Assembly: GCA_007131175.1 (NCBI GenBank)
Contig: SLRC01000103.1
Coordinates: 1-38,187 of the forward strand
DNA: 38,187 nucleotides
Reading direction: 5' to 3'
DNA from: Syntrophomonadaceae bacterium
GTDB taxonomy: Bacteria > Bacillota > Dethiobacteria > DTU022 > UBA8154
The notes below the pieces were generated by a model that saw only the letters and a list, made by a program, of their open reading frames with translations, had not been told where the DNA came from and searched no databases. Each line of letters starts with the position of its first letter. Position 1 is the first letter of the stretch. The position numbers and the translations under genes are program-made. This document shows, one piece after another, positions 18,028-27,068 of the stretch.

Positions 18028-18501
18028 TTAATCGTTCCCCTTGGCTTCTTCTTTCTGGTTCCTGTATGCCACCGCAAATGCAATGCCCCAAGGCCCATCA
18101 TGGGAAAGGGATAAAGCTATCCCTGAAATGCCCTTTTCCTGCGCCACACGCCCCGCTTTACCGCATAGAACTACGGTTGGGATTCCGCTTATGCCCGGCA
18201 AAATTTCCATTTCATTCCAGCTAACCGGACCAATGCCACATCCAAGAGCTTTAGATACCGCTTCCTTGGCAGCAAAACGGACTGCCAGCACAGCCGCGGA
18301 AAAACTCCTTTGAGACAGGAACGCTTGTTCGCGGGCTGAAAATATACGCTCCATGAAACGAACGGGCCGGCGCAAATACGCCTGCTCCACCCGCTTAACC
18401 CGAATCAGATCCACGCCCACACCGGCAACGAAATCTTCAAAATGTCTATTAACAGAAAGGGGTATTATGGCTCCACAGTAATGGCATGTCCCAGACTTCA
18501 T
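18028..18501 (-). CDS. acpS: Holo-[acyl-carrier-protein] synthase with short CxxC N-terminal extension
   Basis: This enzyme transfers 4'-phosphopantetheine from CoA to acyl carrier protein. The core has GVGVDLIRVKRVEQ (metal-binding Asp), the helix with FAAKEAVSKALG (metal-binding Glu) and the C-terminal LSLSHD motif. AcpS usually starts just before GxGVDL. Here no start codon exists close to that point in frame, and the nearest ATG (18501) adds about 30 residues including CHYCGA, a single CxxC pair. The ORF track goes back to 18606, but that overlaps the upstream gene by 67 bp. No good ribosome site is seen at 18501, so the start is uncertain. Confidence 0.88.
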   Translation of the reverse strand: MKSGTCHYCGAIIPLSVNRHFEDFVAGVGVDLIRVKRVEQAYLRRPVRFMERIFSAREQAFLSQRSFSAAVLAVRFAAKEAVSKALGCGIGPVSWNEMEILPGISGIPTVVLCGKAGRVAQEKGISGIALSLSHDGPWGIAFAVAYRNQKEEAKGND

Positions 18502-18539
18502 CCGTAAATTTTTCTTTAGTATACGGCCCTTGTTAACTT

Positions 18540-20618
18540 TCAACTTTCCTTTTCCCCTGTCAACTGTTTCAGCAGTCCTTCCACGCTGGTAACGGGAGCC
18601 TGGCAACTGTAATCATAACAGACATATGCGGTTGACTTCCCCTGCACCGCCGCTTTATCATCCAGGTACGGAAAGAGTTTGTTTAAACGCCCGTCCCCGT
18701 CAGAGCAGAGTAAGACACGCCGGGGCAAAAAAAGCTCCTTCACCTTGCCCAACATTTTTTCTGCAAGTTCATCACCGGTTACTGCAGCAATTATAATCTG
18801 CCTCACCGGTCCCAGGCTAAAATCAAAAGCGGTAAGCATTGCCGTAAAACCAGTGGGAGAGGAATTTATAAGCCGGGCAAAACTGCCAAACAGGGATTTA
18901 GCCTTCTGTTCAAGCTTATCATCGGCCATGTATGCTGCAAGGCGCAGCAGGTTAAGGGCCGCTACCGAATTGCCGGAAGGTGTTGCCCCATCGTAAGCTT
19001 CCTTGCCCGTCAGGGGCAATTCTGCATTGACCGACTGTGCGAAAAAAAGTCCCCCTTGTTCTTGATCCCAAAAAAGCTCCAGCATTTTTTTATTTAATTG
19101 AATGGCGTTTTCAAGATAATAGGGGTCCTGCGTTGCCTCAAACAGATCCAGCAAACCAGCACAGAAAAATGCATAATCCTCCAGGAAGCCCGGAAAGGCC
19201 ACATCTTTATCCATATAACGATGATACAATATCCCGTTAATTACCATTTCAGCCAGGATAAAATCGGCTGCCCGACGGGCCTCCTGCAAATAGACATCGC
19301 CGCGCAGGGCTCCGCTTCCTTTAGCCAGCGCGCTGATCATGAGACCGTTCCAGGATGTAAGGATCTTCTGATCACGGGATGGCCTGATTCTCTTTTGCCG
19401 TGCTTCAAGCAAAGCTTTGCGCGATTGCTCAAGCGTAAAATGCCACTGTCTTTCCGTAAGGCCATGCTTATTTAAAAATGCAGACTCATCGAAGGGAAGA
19501 TGCAAAACATTTTGCCCTGTACCCATATTCCCCTCTTCCGTGACACCAAAATATTCACAAACAAGATTGCCTTCCTGATCACCTAAAATATCCATGATTT
19601 CGTCTCGTTGCCAGGTATAGTACTTACCTTCAACCCCTTCACTTTCAGCATTTTCCGCTGAATAAAAAGCACCACTCCGGTCCTGCATTTCACCCAGGAC
19701 ATACGTAAAAACAGCATGAGCTGAATCGGAAAAGAGCTTTTCTCCAGTCGCCTGATAAGCTTCAACATAGGCGATGGCCAGCAAAGCCTGATCATAGAGC
19801 ATTTTCTCAAAGTGGGGAACCAACCATTTTTCGTCCACTGAGTAACGGTGAAAACCGTACCCAAGCTGATCAAAAATGCCTCCCCGGCGCATTTGTTTCA
19901 GGGTGTTTACAATTATCTTTAACGTTTCAGCATCACCGCTCCGCTCCCATGTGCGGAGTAAAAATGTAAGGGAATGGGGTATGGGGAACTTGGGCGCCTT
20001 ACCAAAACCACCATGCTGACGGTCATATTGCTGCTGCAGATCATAAGTTGCCTTTTCCAACAATTCCCCTTTAATCCCATCACTGTCTGCTTTTTCATCT
20101 TGCTCCATCTGTACCAAAGCACTGACCAGGCCCTGTCCTTTTTCCTCCAACATCTCCCGCTTCTCTCCCCAGATACGGGCAATTCCTTTTAGAATATCTT
20201 TAAAGCCGGGAAGATTATATTTCTTCTCACGGGGAAAGTACGTGCCCGCAAAAAAAGGGATTTTTTGCGGAGTCATAATAATGGTCAAAGGCCATCCCCC
20301 TTGTCCGGTGAGGGCCTGGCATACTTTCATGTAAGCATGATCAATATCGGGCCGTTCTTCACGGTCTACTTTGATAGATATATAGTACTCATTTAGAAGT
20401 GCGGCAACATCTTCCGCCTCAAACGAATCCCTTGCCATATTATGGCACCAGTGGCAGGTGCTATAGCCTATGGAGAGGAAAATGGGCTTATTCTCCTTTT
20501 TAGCCCGCGCAAAGGCCTCATCCCCCCACTCGTACCAGTCCACGGGGTTATATGCATGCTGCAGCAGGTAAGGACTTTTTGCATTAACAAGCCTGTTGGG
20601 CTTACCTTTGGCTTCCAT
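18540..20618 (-). CDS. DUF255 thioredoxin-like protein (YyaL/SPATA20 type)
   Basis: This 692-residue soluble protein has an N-terminal thioredoxin-like DUF255 domain: [18 protein letters not shown] at 15-32, then a CxxC-type motif CHWC at 55-58. A long alpha/alpha-barrel region follows, with patterns seen in the six-hairpin glycosidase-like fold ([20 protein letters not shown], then [11 protein letters not shown]). The function is not established; a redox or sugar-related role is a guess. It is intact. Two short broken copies of its N-terminal part occur elsewhere in the window (near 22060 and 30190). Confidence 0.9.
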   Translation of the reverse strand: MEAKGKPNRLVNAKSPYLLQHAYNPVDWYEWGDEAFARAKKENKPIFLSIGYSTCHWCHNMARDSFEAEDVAALLNEYYISIKVDREERPDIDHAYMKVCQALTGQGGWPLTIIMTPQKIPFFAGTYFPREKKYNLPGFKDILKGIARIWGEKREMLEEKGQGLVSALVQMEQDEKADSDGIKGELLEKATYDLQQQYDRQHGGFGKAPKFPIPHSLTFLLRTWERSGDAETLKIIVNTLKQMRRGGIFDQLGYGFHRYSVDEKWLVPHFEKMLYDQALLAIAYVEAYQATGEKLFSDSAHAVFTYVLGEMQDRSGAFYSAENAESEGVEGKYYTWQRDEIMDILGDQEGNLVCEYFGVTEEGNMGTGQNVLHLPFDESAFLNKHGLTERQWHFTLEQSRKALLEARQKRIRPSRDQKILTSWNGLMISALAKGSGALRGDVYLQEARRAADFILAEMVINGILYHRYMDKDVAFPGFLEDYAFFCAGLLDLFEATQDPYYLENAIQLNKKMLELFWDQEQGGLFFAQSVNAELPLTGKEAYDGATPSGNSVAALNLLRLAAYMADDKLEQKAKSLFGSFARLINSSPTGFTAMLTAFDFSLGPVRQIIIAAVTGDELAEKMLGKVKELFLPRRVLLCSDGDGRLNKLFPYLDDKAAVQGKSTAYVCYDYSCQAPVTSVEGLLKQLTGEKES

Positions 20619-20695
20619 GGAGCACCACCTTCATCAGTTTTTTATTATAATGCCCTTTAATAAAAGTATCATTTAAGACAATGCATTGACTTCTA

Positions 20696-21166
20696 TTACT
20701 CAATGCTCTTTATCAGCTCATTAGCAATATTGGAGTTTTGCAGCATCTGCAAAATGCTTATCCACAACTGCATCGTTTAGGGGGCATATGCTTTATTATT
20801 ACAAGTATTACAAGGTGTTTTTGGCTTCTGACATAATCCATGTTTCCATTCATCGAAGTCCCCTTTTTGTGGTTTTCCCATCTTTTTGCATAAACATCAT
20901 CCCGTCCTTTAAAGAGGGACATAAACAGCTTGATCTTTTCTTGAGGTTCGGACATATTGTCAATGTTCGAAGGCGATTCTTGCAAAGTTCCTTCCGTTTC
21001 ATCTTTTTCAAGTTCAAATTTATCCAAAGGGAATTCAACAGAATTAGCTCCGGGCGTTTCAAGGCAAAGTTGAGCTTTTAAATATGCTATTTCTGCTTTG
21101 AGATTTTTGTTTTCCGATAATAAAGACTGGTATATAATTAACCAAATATTTGAGTTTCCTAATTCG
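20696..21166 (-). pseudogene. Relic of a TOTE-type primase/helicase gene: N-terminal part joined to last residues
   Basis: The minus strand encodes a coiled start (SENKNLKAEIAYLKAQL), then EKIKLFMSLFKGRDDVYAKRWE, the signature opening of proteins annotated as TOTE conflict-system archaeo-eukaryotic primases. After a frameshift comes DEWKHGLCQKPKTPCNTCNN, their zinc-binding region, and after another LNDAVVDKHF. It then jumps directly to SNIANELIKSIE-stop, which matches the C-terminal end of the same family. The roughly 2.5 kb in between is gone. No start codon is visible at the 5' end. The 89-residue ORF in the track (20758-21027) is only part of this dead gene. Confidence 0.72.
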
Positions 21167-21333
21167 TTTAAACAACAAACTAATTACATTTTACCATAAT
21201 TTTTGATCAGTGATAGAAGTTTAGTTTATTATGCTTTTAGGATTGTTGGATTTGGAATAATCGATACAGGATTAATGCAAAAGAAAACATTTCATGGTAT
21301 TATTGTGTTAATTAGCTGTAAGGAGGATTTACA

Positions 21334-21564
21334 ATGCAGTTTTCACGAATTACTGTTGAACCGGAGAAAATGGGAGGCGTCCCTTGTATTCGTGGACTTC
21401 GTATTCCTGTTGCCACAGTGGTTGGGCTTATTGCCAACGGCATGTCTATTGAAGACATCTTATCAGAATATCCCAATTTAGAAAAAGAAGATATTTATGA
21501 AGCTTTAGTGTATGCGTCCGAAGCGGTGCGGGAGCGGCAATTGCCATTGGTAAAAACCAAATGA
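21334..21564 (+). CDS. DUF433 antitoxin
   Basis: This 76-residue protein is of the DUF433 type, a small helix-turn-helix-like antitoxin. The family pattern is clear: GGVPCIRGLRIPVATVVGLIANGMS followed by EDILSEYPNLEKEDIYEAL. A good GTAAGGAGG site lies 7 nt before the ATG. The stop overlaps the start of the DUF5615 gene by 4 bp (ATGA), the usual coupled layout of toxin-antitoxin operons. The product probably neutralises the partner and represses the operon. It is one of the few plus-strand genes here and lies between two TOTE relics. Confidence 0.92.
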   Translation: MQFSRITVEPEKMGGVPCIRGLRIPVATVVGLIANGMSIEDILSEYPNLEKEDIYEALVYASEAVRERQLPLVKTK

Positions 21565-21935
21565 GATTTTTAATAGATAATGCTTTATCAAGTAGTATGT
21601 CTAATGGACTTAACAACTCAGGCCATGATGCTGTCCATGTTCAAGACCTTGGCATGGAAAGGGCAACGGATATCGAAATTATGGAGTTTGCCCTTAAGGA
21701 AGATAGGGTTATAGTTTCTGCCGATACTGATTGCGGTACTTTGCTTGCTTTACGTCGTCTGGCGAAACCTTCTTTTCTTTTATTTCGACAAACCGATAAA
21801 CGTCCTCTTTCGCTTTTAACACAGCTTTTAGCTAATCTTGAACAGATAGAAGACACACTATCCAAGGGAGCAATTATCGTAATTGAAGATGAAAGAATCA
21901 GAATCCGTTTGTTACCTGTCGGTATTCAAGAATAA
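21561..21935 (+). CDS. DUF5615 PIN-like toxin
   Basis: This 124-residue protein is of the DUF5615 (Mut7-C-like PIN) family, a likely ribonuclease toxin. The acidic residues expected of a PIN fold are visible: Asp6 (RFLIDNAL), then HDAVHVQDLG, DIEIMEFA and SADTDCGTLLA. The gene is complete and directly coupled to the DUF433 antitoxin by an ATGA overlap. The target RNA is unknown. In the family these pairs are usually stabilising or stress-related modules. Confidence 0.9.
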   Translation: MRFLIDNALSSSMSNGLNNSGHDAVHVQDLGMERATDIEIMEFALKEDRVIVSADTDCGTLLALRRLAKPSFLLFRQTDKRPLSLLTQLLANLEQIEDTLSKGAIIVIEDERIRIRLLPVGIQE

Positions 21936-22049
21936 TCATTGTTACAGGCAACAATAGACCTCTTATTTAACCCCGTTAAACACAACTGGTCATTTTATTG
22001 TCCTTAATAAAACACAGCTTAGTTACATTTGGCAAGGTTGTATTTTATT

Positions 22050-22085
22050 GATGTGGCACCAGTGGCAGGTGGAATAACCAATACT
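22050..22085 (-). pseudogene. Fragment of a second DUF255 gene (CHWC segment)
   Basis: On the minus strand this reads [12 protein letters not shown], matching residues 48-59 of the intact DUF255 protein ([14 protein letters not shown]). It shares GGCACCAGTGGCAGGTG with the intact gene. It abuts the PLD-domain relic at 22086, so the junction is a rearrangement scar. Confidence 0.65.
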
Positions 22086-22323
22086 AAATTGATACTACCA
22101 TACCATACTACTCTTTGATCAATAACTGCAAATTTTTAATATATGTTTGTTTTAAAAACCAGGCTAATGCCAAAATCTTTCAACATATTCAAAGTGCCCT
22201 GCAAAGCACTTACATCATATCCTTAAAGTCTTCAGCAGGCCTGGTAACAACAATTACTTTTACTTGTCGTTCAAGAGCTATCTCTAGGCTCTGCAGCATC
22301 TGCAAGCTACGTTTTGTGGTAAT
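22086..22323 (-). pseudogene. Relic of the C-terminal PLD-like domain of a TOTE-type helicase protein
   Basis: The minus strand gives KRSLQMLQSLEIALERQVKV-IVVTRPAEDFKD, then after a frameshift LNMLKDFGISLVFK, an in-frame stop, and KFAVIDQRVVWYGSINL. These are consecutive segments of the PLD-like nuclease domain found near the C-terminus of long TOTE-family helicases. The HxK motif is damaged (IYstopKF where IHQKF is expected). It ends abruptly at the DUF255 fragment. It is probably from the same ancestral gene as the relic at 20696-21166, but the pieces are out of order. Confidence 0.68.
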
Positions 22324-22368
22324 TTAGCAGCACTTACTATATCTTTAAAACAAATACCGGAAAGAAAT

Positions 22369-23040
22369 CTAATTCAAATCCTTTCGTTCTCCTGTTACTA
22401 GAAATATTACATTCTCACCGATGTTGGTGGCGTGATCAGCAATACGCTCCAAGTAGCGGCTGATAAAAAGGAGATGGGTGGCCTGGGTAATGGTGCGGGG
22501 GTTTTCCATCATGATGGTAAGCAATTCCCGGAAGATCTGCTTGTGCAGCATATCCACCTCATCATCATGCTGGGCCATGCTCACGGCCAGGGACACATCT
22601 TCCTTGATATAAGAGTCAAGGGATTCTTTTACCATTAGCTGGGTAATTCTGGCCATCCTGGGTATATCCACCAGAGGCTTAATCAATGGCTGATTGCCAA
22701 TATTTTTGATTGTTTTGGCAATGTCCAAGGCATAATCGCCCATCCGCTCCAGGTCCATAATCATTTTTAAAAGGGTGGCAACTTTGCGTAAGTCTTTGGC
22801 CATGGGCTGCTGGGTGGCAATGAGTGCAAGACAACCTTCTTCGATCTCCAACTCCAGTTCATCGATGCGATCATCATTATTAATTACTTTCTCAGCCATT
22901 TCCAGGTCCTGACTTTTTAAAGAATCAATGGCCCTGGCGATAGCTTCCTCAACAAGGCCGCCCATTTGTAAAAGTTTATTTTGCAATTCCCCAATCTTTT
23001 TTACATAAACAATCTTTTTATCCTGATGACTTGTTTCCAT
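22369..23040 (-). CDS. phoU: Phosphate transport regulator PhoU
   Basis: This 223-residue, mostly helical protein links the Pst transporter to signalling and restrains phosphate uptake. Two PhoU repeats are visible, each with its acidic metal-binding helix (EKVINNDDRIDELELEIEE and VSMAQHDDEVDMLHKQ) and the arginine-rich turn (DLERMGDYALDIA and YLERIADHATNIGE). The ORF track starts at a TTG (23061), but that codon overlaps the GGAGAGGAGAG ribosome site; the ATG at 23040 is the better start. It is the last gene of the pst operon, 35 bp after pstB. Confidence 0.95.
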   Translation of the reverse strand: METSHQDKKIVYVKKIGELQNKLLQMGGLVEEAIARAIDSLKSQDLEMAEKVINNDDRIDELELEIEEGCLALIATQQPMAKDLRKVATLLKMIMDLERMGDYALDIAKTIKNIGNQPLIKPLVDIPRMARITQLMVKESLDSYIKEDVSLAVSMAQHDDEVDMLHKQIFRELLTIMMENPRTITQATHLLFISRYLERIADHATNIGENVIFLVTGERKDLN

Positions 23041-23075
23041 GAGCTTTTCTCTCCTCTCCAAACGTTTATTCTGAT

Positions 23076-23840
23076 TTAACCAAAACGTCCCGTAATGTAT
23101 TCTTCGGTGCGGTTGTCCTTGGGGTTAGTGAATATTACCTCTGTCCTGTCTGTTTCAATAAGCTCACCGTTTAAAAAAAAGAACGTTTCATCTGATACCC
23201 GTCCTGCTTGTTGCATATTATGAGTTACAATAATAATATTGTAATGTTTCCTCAAGCTGCGCACCAAGTCTTCAATTCTTGATGTAGCCGCAGGATCCAA
23301 GGCAGATGTGGGTTCGTCCATGAGGATAACCTCAGGTTCGTTGGCAAGCGTTCTGGCAATACATAGCCGCTGCTGCTGTCCTCCTGAAAGGCTAAGCCCC
23401 GGTTCATTAAGACGGTCTTTTACTTCATCCCATAGCGCAGCCTGCCTCAAACTTTTTTCGACCAGTTCATTCAACTCTGACTTTTTATGCTTCCCGTGAA
23501 TACGGGGGCCAAAGGCAACATTTTCGAAAATGGACTTGGGGAAAGGATTTGGTTTTTGAAACACCATCCCAACTCGGGTCCTCAGATTAACAAGATTTAT
23601 GTTTTCATCAAAAATATTATGTCCTTGAAGATTTACACTCCCTGTATATTTTACGTTAGGAACCAGATCAACCATGCGGTTAAGAACTTTAAGAAATGTA
23701 GACTTGCCGCAGCCGGATGGCCCTATAATAGCTGTGACTTTTTGCATTTTAATATTAACATTTATATTTTTTAAGGCTTGATTTTTACCATACCACAGAT
23801 TTAATGCTTCTGTAGAAAATATCACTCCGTTATCTGACAT
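23076..23840 (-). CDS. pstB: Phosphate ABC transporter ATP-binding protein PstB
   Basis: This 254-residue ATPase powers high-affinity phosphate import. Walker A is GPSGCGKST, the Q-loop is [13 protein letters not shown] (characteristic of PstB), the signature is LSGGQQQRL, Walker B is [13 protein letters not shown], and the switch His is in IVTHN. A perfect AAGGAGG precedes the ATG. It follows pstA in the operon. Confidence 0.97.
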   Translation of the reverse strand: MSDNGVIFSTEALNLWYGKNQALKNINVNIKMQKVTAIIGPSGCGKSTFLKVLNRMVDLVPNVKYTGSVNLQGHNIFDENINLVNLRTRVGMVFQKPNPFPKSIFENVAFGPRIHGKHKKSELNELVEKSLRQAALWDEVKDRLNEPGLSLSGGQQQRLCIARTLANEPEVILMDEPTSALDPAATSRIEDLVRSLRKHYNIIIVTHNMQQAGRVSDETFFFLNGELIETDRTEVIFTNPKDNRTEEYITGRFG

Positions 23841-23873
23841 ACTTATCCTCCTTCTCTATATCTATATTTTTAA

Positions 23874-24749
23874 TTACCATGTTTGCTTTTTACGAATTTG
23901 GTAGCGCCAGATAATAGCCACCATATTTAAACCCATAACCATGGCTATAAGGACCAGTGCAGTTGCATATGCGATCGGCCGAACCTGGGCAGGGCTCATA
24001 TGCTGTGTGGCAAGAATATAAAGATGATAAGGCATTGCCATGAAGCGATCACTTAAAGAAGTGGGCAGCGCCGGCAGAAAAAAAGCTGCCCCGGTAAGGA
24101 TAATGGGAGCAGTTTCACCGGTAGCCCGTGCAAGGGCAAGAATGGAACCGGTTGCCATTCCGGATATGGCATTGGGTAAAACCAACTGTCGAATCATCTG
24201 CCACTTTGTGGCACCAAGCGCCAGCCCTCCTTCACGAAACGATTGGGGAACCGCTTTTAAGGCCTCCTCTGACGCAGTAATAACCCAGGGGAGACTCATA
24301 ATGGAGAGCGTAAGTGCCGCAGAAATCAGCGATGTCCCCAAACCAAGGGTTGCCGCAAAAAGGCCAAGCCCAAAAAGGCCGTAAACGATAGAAGGTACTC
24401 CAGAGAGGTTACGGATACTGAGCCGTATGACCCTCACCAAAGTTCCTTTGCTGGCATATTCATTAAGGTAAATTGCAGATGTGATACCAACGGGAACAGA
24501 AATTATAATTGTGAGAGAGGCTACATAAAAAGTCCCCACAATAGCGGGCCAGATTCCCCCTGCTGTCATTTGCTCACGGGGCCGGTCTGTGAGAAAAGTC
24601 CAATTAATGGTGCTGTAACCTTTGGAAGCAACATCGTATAAAATCCAAAACAAAACAGCAATTGTCAAAATCATAAAGAGACCACACATTGAAAAATAGA
24701 CTTTCTCCGCTATTTTCTTATTACGTAAATTCCTTTCCATTTCAGTCAT
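23874..24749 (-). CDS. pstA: Phosphate ABC transporter permease PstA
   Basis: This 291-residue inner-membrane permease has six hydrophobic segments. The EAA loop that contacts PstB is visible in EGGLALGATKWQMIRQLVLP. The conserved region RNLSGVPSIVYGLFGLGLF follows the second segment. Its ATG overlaps the end of pstC by 8 bp (ATGACTGA), with AGGAGGTGA upstream, so translation is coupled. With PstC it forms the phosphate channel. Confidence 0.96.
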   Translation of the reverse strand: MTEMERNLRNKKIAEKVYFSMCGLFMILTIAVLFWILYDVASKGYSTINWTFLTDRPREQMTAGGIWPAIVGTFYVASLTIIISVPVGITSAIYLNEYASKGTLVRVIRLSIRNLSGVPSIVYGLFGLGLFAATLGLGTSLISAALTLSIMSLPWVITASEEALKAVPQSFREGGLALGATKWQMIRQLVLPNAISGMATGSILALARATGETAPIILTGAAFFLPALPTSLSDRFMAMPYHLYILATQHMSPAQVRPIAYATALVLIAMVMGLNMVAIIWRYQIRKKQTW

Positions 24750-25758
24750 TGCGGTTCACCTCCTGAAAACGGGAAAGCATTATATCGGAAACAAGGTTTA
24801 CAAGAAAAGTTATCACAAAAAGAACAACTCCGATCACAAATAAAGCATGATAGTGGGTGCTGCCCCAGGGCACGTCACTGGCTTCAATGGCGATCGTGGC
24901 AGTCAAAGTCCGCATAGACTGCATAAGTGTAGGCACAGGGATATTGAGTATTTCTTTAAGGGGCATGTCAAGAGCGTTACCTGCAGCCATCAAAACTGCC
25001 ATTGTCTCTCCAACAACCCGGCCAAAACCCAGCATAACAGCGGCTACTATACCTGAACTTGCTGCAGGTATACTAACATACCGGGCCGTCTCCCAATTGG
25101 TTGCACCCAAGGCAATAGCAGCTTCCTTGTAATCTTTTGGAACACTGTTAAGGGCGTCTTCACTGATTGAAATAATCGTTGGCAAAGCCATAATGGCCAA
25201 CACTATAGCACCGGTAAGGCCGATCAGACCACTGGACAGATTAAAGACACGGGCGATAAAGGGCCCCACCACAACAAGGGCTATAAACCCGAGCACAACG
25301 GAAGGGAATATTTCCAGCACTTCAATCACGGGTTTTAAAATTTCCCTGATTAATCGGGGAGCAGCTTCACCCAAGTAAACAGCAGCAGCCAGAGACCAAG
25401 GCACAGCCATGAGCAAAGCTCCTACTGTAATAATAATTGAACCAAGGATCAGGGGCAAGGCCCCAAAACCGGGGTTAGGAGAAGACGGCATCCATCGCTG
25501 ACCAAAAATAAATTCACTGATACGAACTTCCTGTAAGGCAGGCCAACTGTTTTTCAACAAGAAGTACAAAATCAGGAGTAACACGAAAATAGAAAGCATC
25601 CCACATATTAAAAAAAACTTCTCTAAAATAAAGTTTCCCAAGTTGCTTTTAATCGACTGCTGGGTCAAGTCATCCTGCATCTTTCTGGAAGACGTTCCGA
25701 CTGCAGGTTGTTTTTGTACCTGAATCTTATAGAAATCTGCCTCATCAAGTTTGGCCAT
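24742..25758 (-). CDS. pstC: Phosphate ABC transporter permease PstC
   Basis: This 338-residue permease has a soluble N-terminal stretch of about 45 residues before the first membrane segment, longer than in many PstC proteins. The EAA loop KEAAIALGATNWETARYVSIP is typical. Six main membrane segments follow the extension. AAGGAGG precedes the ATG. It lies between pstS and pstA and overlaps pstA by 8 bp. Confidence 0.95.
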   Translation of the reverse strand: MAKLDEADFYKIQVQKQPAVGTSSRKMQDDLTQQSIKSNLGNFILEKFFLICGMLSIFVLLLILYFLLKNSWPALQEVRISEFIFGQRWMPSSPNPGFGALPLILGSIIITVGALLMAVPWSLAAAVYLGEAAPRLIREILKPVIEVLEIFPSVVLGFIALVVVGPFIARVFNLSSGLIGLTGAIVLAIMALPTIISISEDALNSVPKDYKEAAIALGATNWETARYVSIPAASSGIVAAVMLGFGRVVGETMAVLMAAGNALDMPLKEILNIPVPTLMQSMRTLTATIAIEASDVPWGSTHYHALFVIGVVLFVITFLVNLVSDIMLSRFQEVNRND

Positions 25759-25787
25759 TTTTTTCCTCCTTCTGCAATAATAATATA

Positions 25788-26780
25788 TTAGTTGCCAAGG
25801 ACTGTGGCATTCATCTGCCTGTATTCATCATGGATACCGTAAAATCCGGCTTCCACTACTGCAGCCTGCCCTTCATCAGATAGAACCCAATCAATGTAGT
25901 GACGGATGAGCCCTTCAGGATAGCCATTCAGATAAAAGAAGAGAGGACGGGAAATGGGATAAGAGCCGTCTGAGACATTGGATGCTTCCCTGGGTGAGAC
26001 TGCCGGCTGCCCTACATGGCCAACATTAATTGCCTTAACCCCGTCAGTCAGGTAACCAATGCCGCTGTAGCCGATGCCACCACGGTCAGCTTTTACCCCT
26101 TCGACCACCTGTGACGAACCGGGCTGAAAGCGGGTTCCCGCTGCCCAGTCTTCACCATGCATGATATTTTCATTAATGTAAACGTACGTTCCTGAATTAG
26201 ACTGGCGTGAAAAAATGTCGATATGGCCGCCATCTGCCCAGCCAAGCTCGCTCCACTCGGTTATTTTGCCGGTAAAAATGTCTTTTAACTGGGCAACATC
26301 CAGCTCATCAATAGGATTTTCCTCGTTCAGGTATATTGCAAGCCCGTCCTGGGCTACTATTATTTCATAAGCCTCAACTCCATTTGCCTGTGCTTCCTCA
26401 AACTCACTGTCCCGCATGGTACGGGAAACCTGAGCTATATCAATATTGTCGTTAATCAAAGCTGCTATTCCGGTGCCCGAACCTCCGCCCGTTACAGATA
26501 TGGCCGCATTAGAATTTACGTTGTCCATGTAAACTTCCGCCAGGTGTTGTCCCATGTTCACCATCGTGTCAGATCCTTGAACAGAAAAACTTCCTGCAGG
26601 CAACTCATCTGCTACAGCACCGCTATTTTCACCCTGACTGGGCGCAGGATTGGGTGTCGGAGTGGGTGCCCCGCCTCCACATCCTGTGAGAATCCCCACC
26701 GCCAAAAAAATCGCCGCCAGCACAAAAATGAATAAACAATTGTCGTAACTCCTGCCCGTATTCCTCCTACCATAGTACAT
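25788..26780 (-). CDS. pstS: Phosphate-binding lipoprotein PstS
   Basis: This 330-residue substrate-binding protein hands phosphate to PstC/PstA. It is a lipoprotein: a hydrophobic signal (residues 15-31) ends in lipobox LTGC with Cys34, followed by a Pro/Ala/Asn spacer. Phosphate-site features include SFSVQGSDTMVNMGQHLAE near the start, VTGGGSGTGIAAL in the middle and SRQSNSGTYVY later. GAGGAGGG precedes the ATG. It is first in the pst operon and lies behind the PhoP-box array, so strong induction under phosphate starvation is expected. Confidence 0.96.
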   Translation of the reverse strand: MYYGRRNTGRSYDNCLFIFVLAAIFLAVGILTGCGGGAPTPTPNPAPSQGENSGAVADELPAGSFSVQGSDTMVNMGQHLAEVYMDNVNSNAAISVTGGGSGTGIAALINDNIDIAQVSRTMRDSEFEEAQANGVEAYEIIVAQDGLAIYLNEENPIDELDVAQLKDIFTGKITEWSELGWADGGHIDIFSRQSNSGTYVYINENIMHGEDWAAGTRFQPGSSQVVEGVKADRGGIGYSGIGYLTDGVKAINVGHVGQPAVSPREASNVSDGSYPISRPLFFYLNGYPEGLIRHYIDWVLSDEGQAAVVEAGFYGIHDEYRQMNATVLGN

Positions 26781-26831
26781 CTTTTTTGTCCCTCCTCTTT
26801 TTCGTGGGATTAACTCCCGCTGGTATAAAGC

Positions 26832-26837
26832 ATAATA
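26832..26837 (-). promoter_or_regulatory. Likely -10 element of the pst operon
   Basis: TATTAT on the minus strand lies just downstream of the last PhoP box, where a -10 is expected in PhoP-activated promoters that lack a good -35. An overlapping alternative is TATGCT. Position, not a match to both hexamers, is the main support. Confidence 0.5.
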
Positions 26838-26843
26838 TGCCTA

Positions 26844-26904
26844 AGTTAAAAACCCGCGAAAAAAAGGTTAATTTGAAGTTAAATGTTTTTTAAAAGAATG
26901 TTAA
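26844..26904 (-). promoter_or_regulatory. PhoP-box array: five TTAACA-type repeats with an 11-bp period
   Basis: On the minus strand TTAACA (26899-26904), TTAAAA (26888), TTAACT (26877), TTAACC (26866) and TTAACT (26844) fall exactly on an 11-bp grid; only the position at 26855 (TTCGCG) deviates. This matches the known PhoP site of Gram-positives, TTAACA repeats with 5-bp spacers. It lies upstream of the pstS -10 region. Confidence 0.85.
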
Positions 26905-26959
26905 ATTAGAATAACCCTGAAGGTGAGGTGAAGCTGTCTGAGGTTAGTTAAGTGAAAAG

Positions 26960-26998
26960 CCAGGGGGTGTTCCCGTCGTTACCGGGTACACCCCCTGG
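26960..26998 (-). terminator. Terminator at the end of phoP-phoR-arsC
   Basis: The arms CCAGGGGGTGT and ACACCCCCTGG form an 11-bp stem topped by a CCCG/CGGG inner stem. On the minus strand it is followed by CUUUUCACUU, a modest U-tract. It isolates the regulatory operon from the pstS promoter just beyond. Confidence 0.75.
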
Positions 26999-27068
26999 TT
27001 GATGAATATAATTTACAATACGTTTCAGTTTCCAGCCCGGACAATCAGGTTACTCTCAGCATTGCCCT

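Noticed and set aside
20758-21027. 89-residue minus-strand ORF as an intact small gene
   Set aside because: Its sequence is the middle of a frameshifted TOTE N-terminus. The tail after KKGTS is out of frame with the family, so it is treated as pseudogene.
20788-21081. 97-residue plus-strand ORF in the gap before the toxin-antitoxin pair
   Set aside because: The opposite strand holds recognisable TOTE N-terminal sequence. The plus-strand frame is only its complement.
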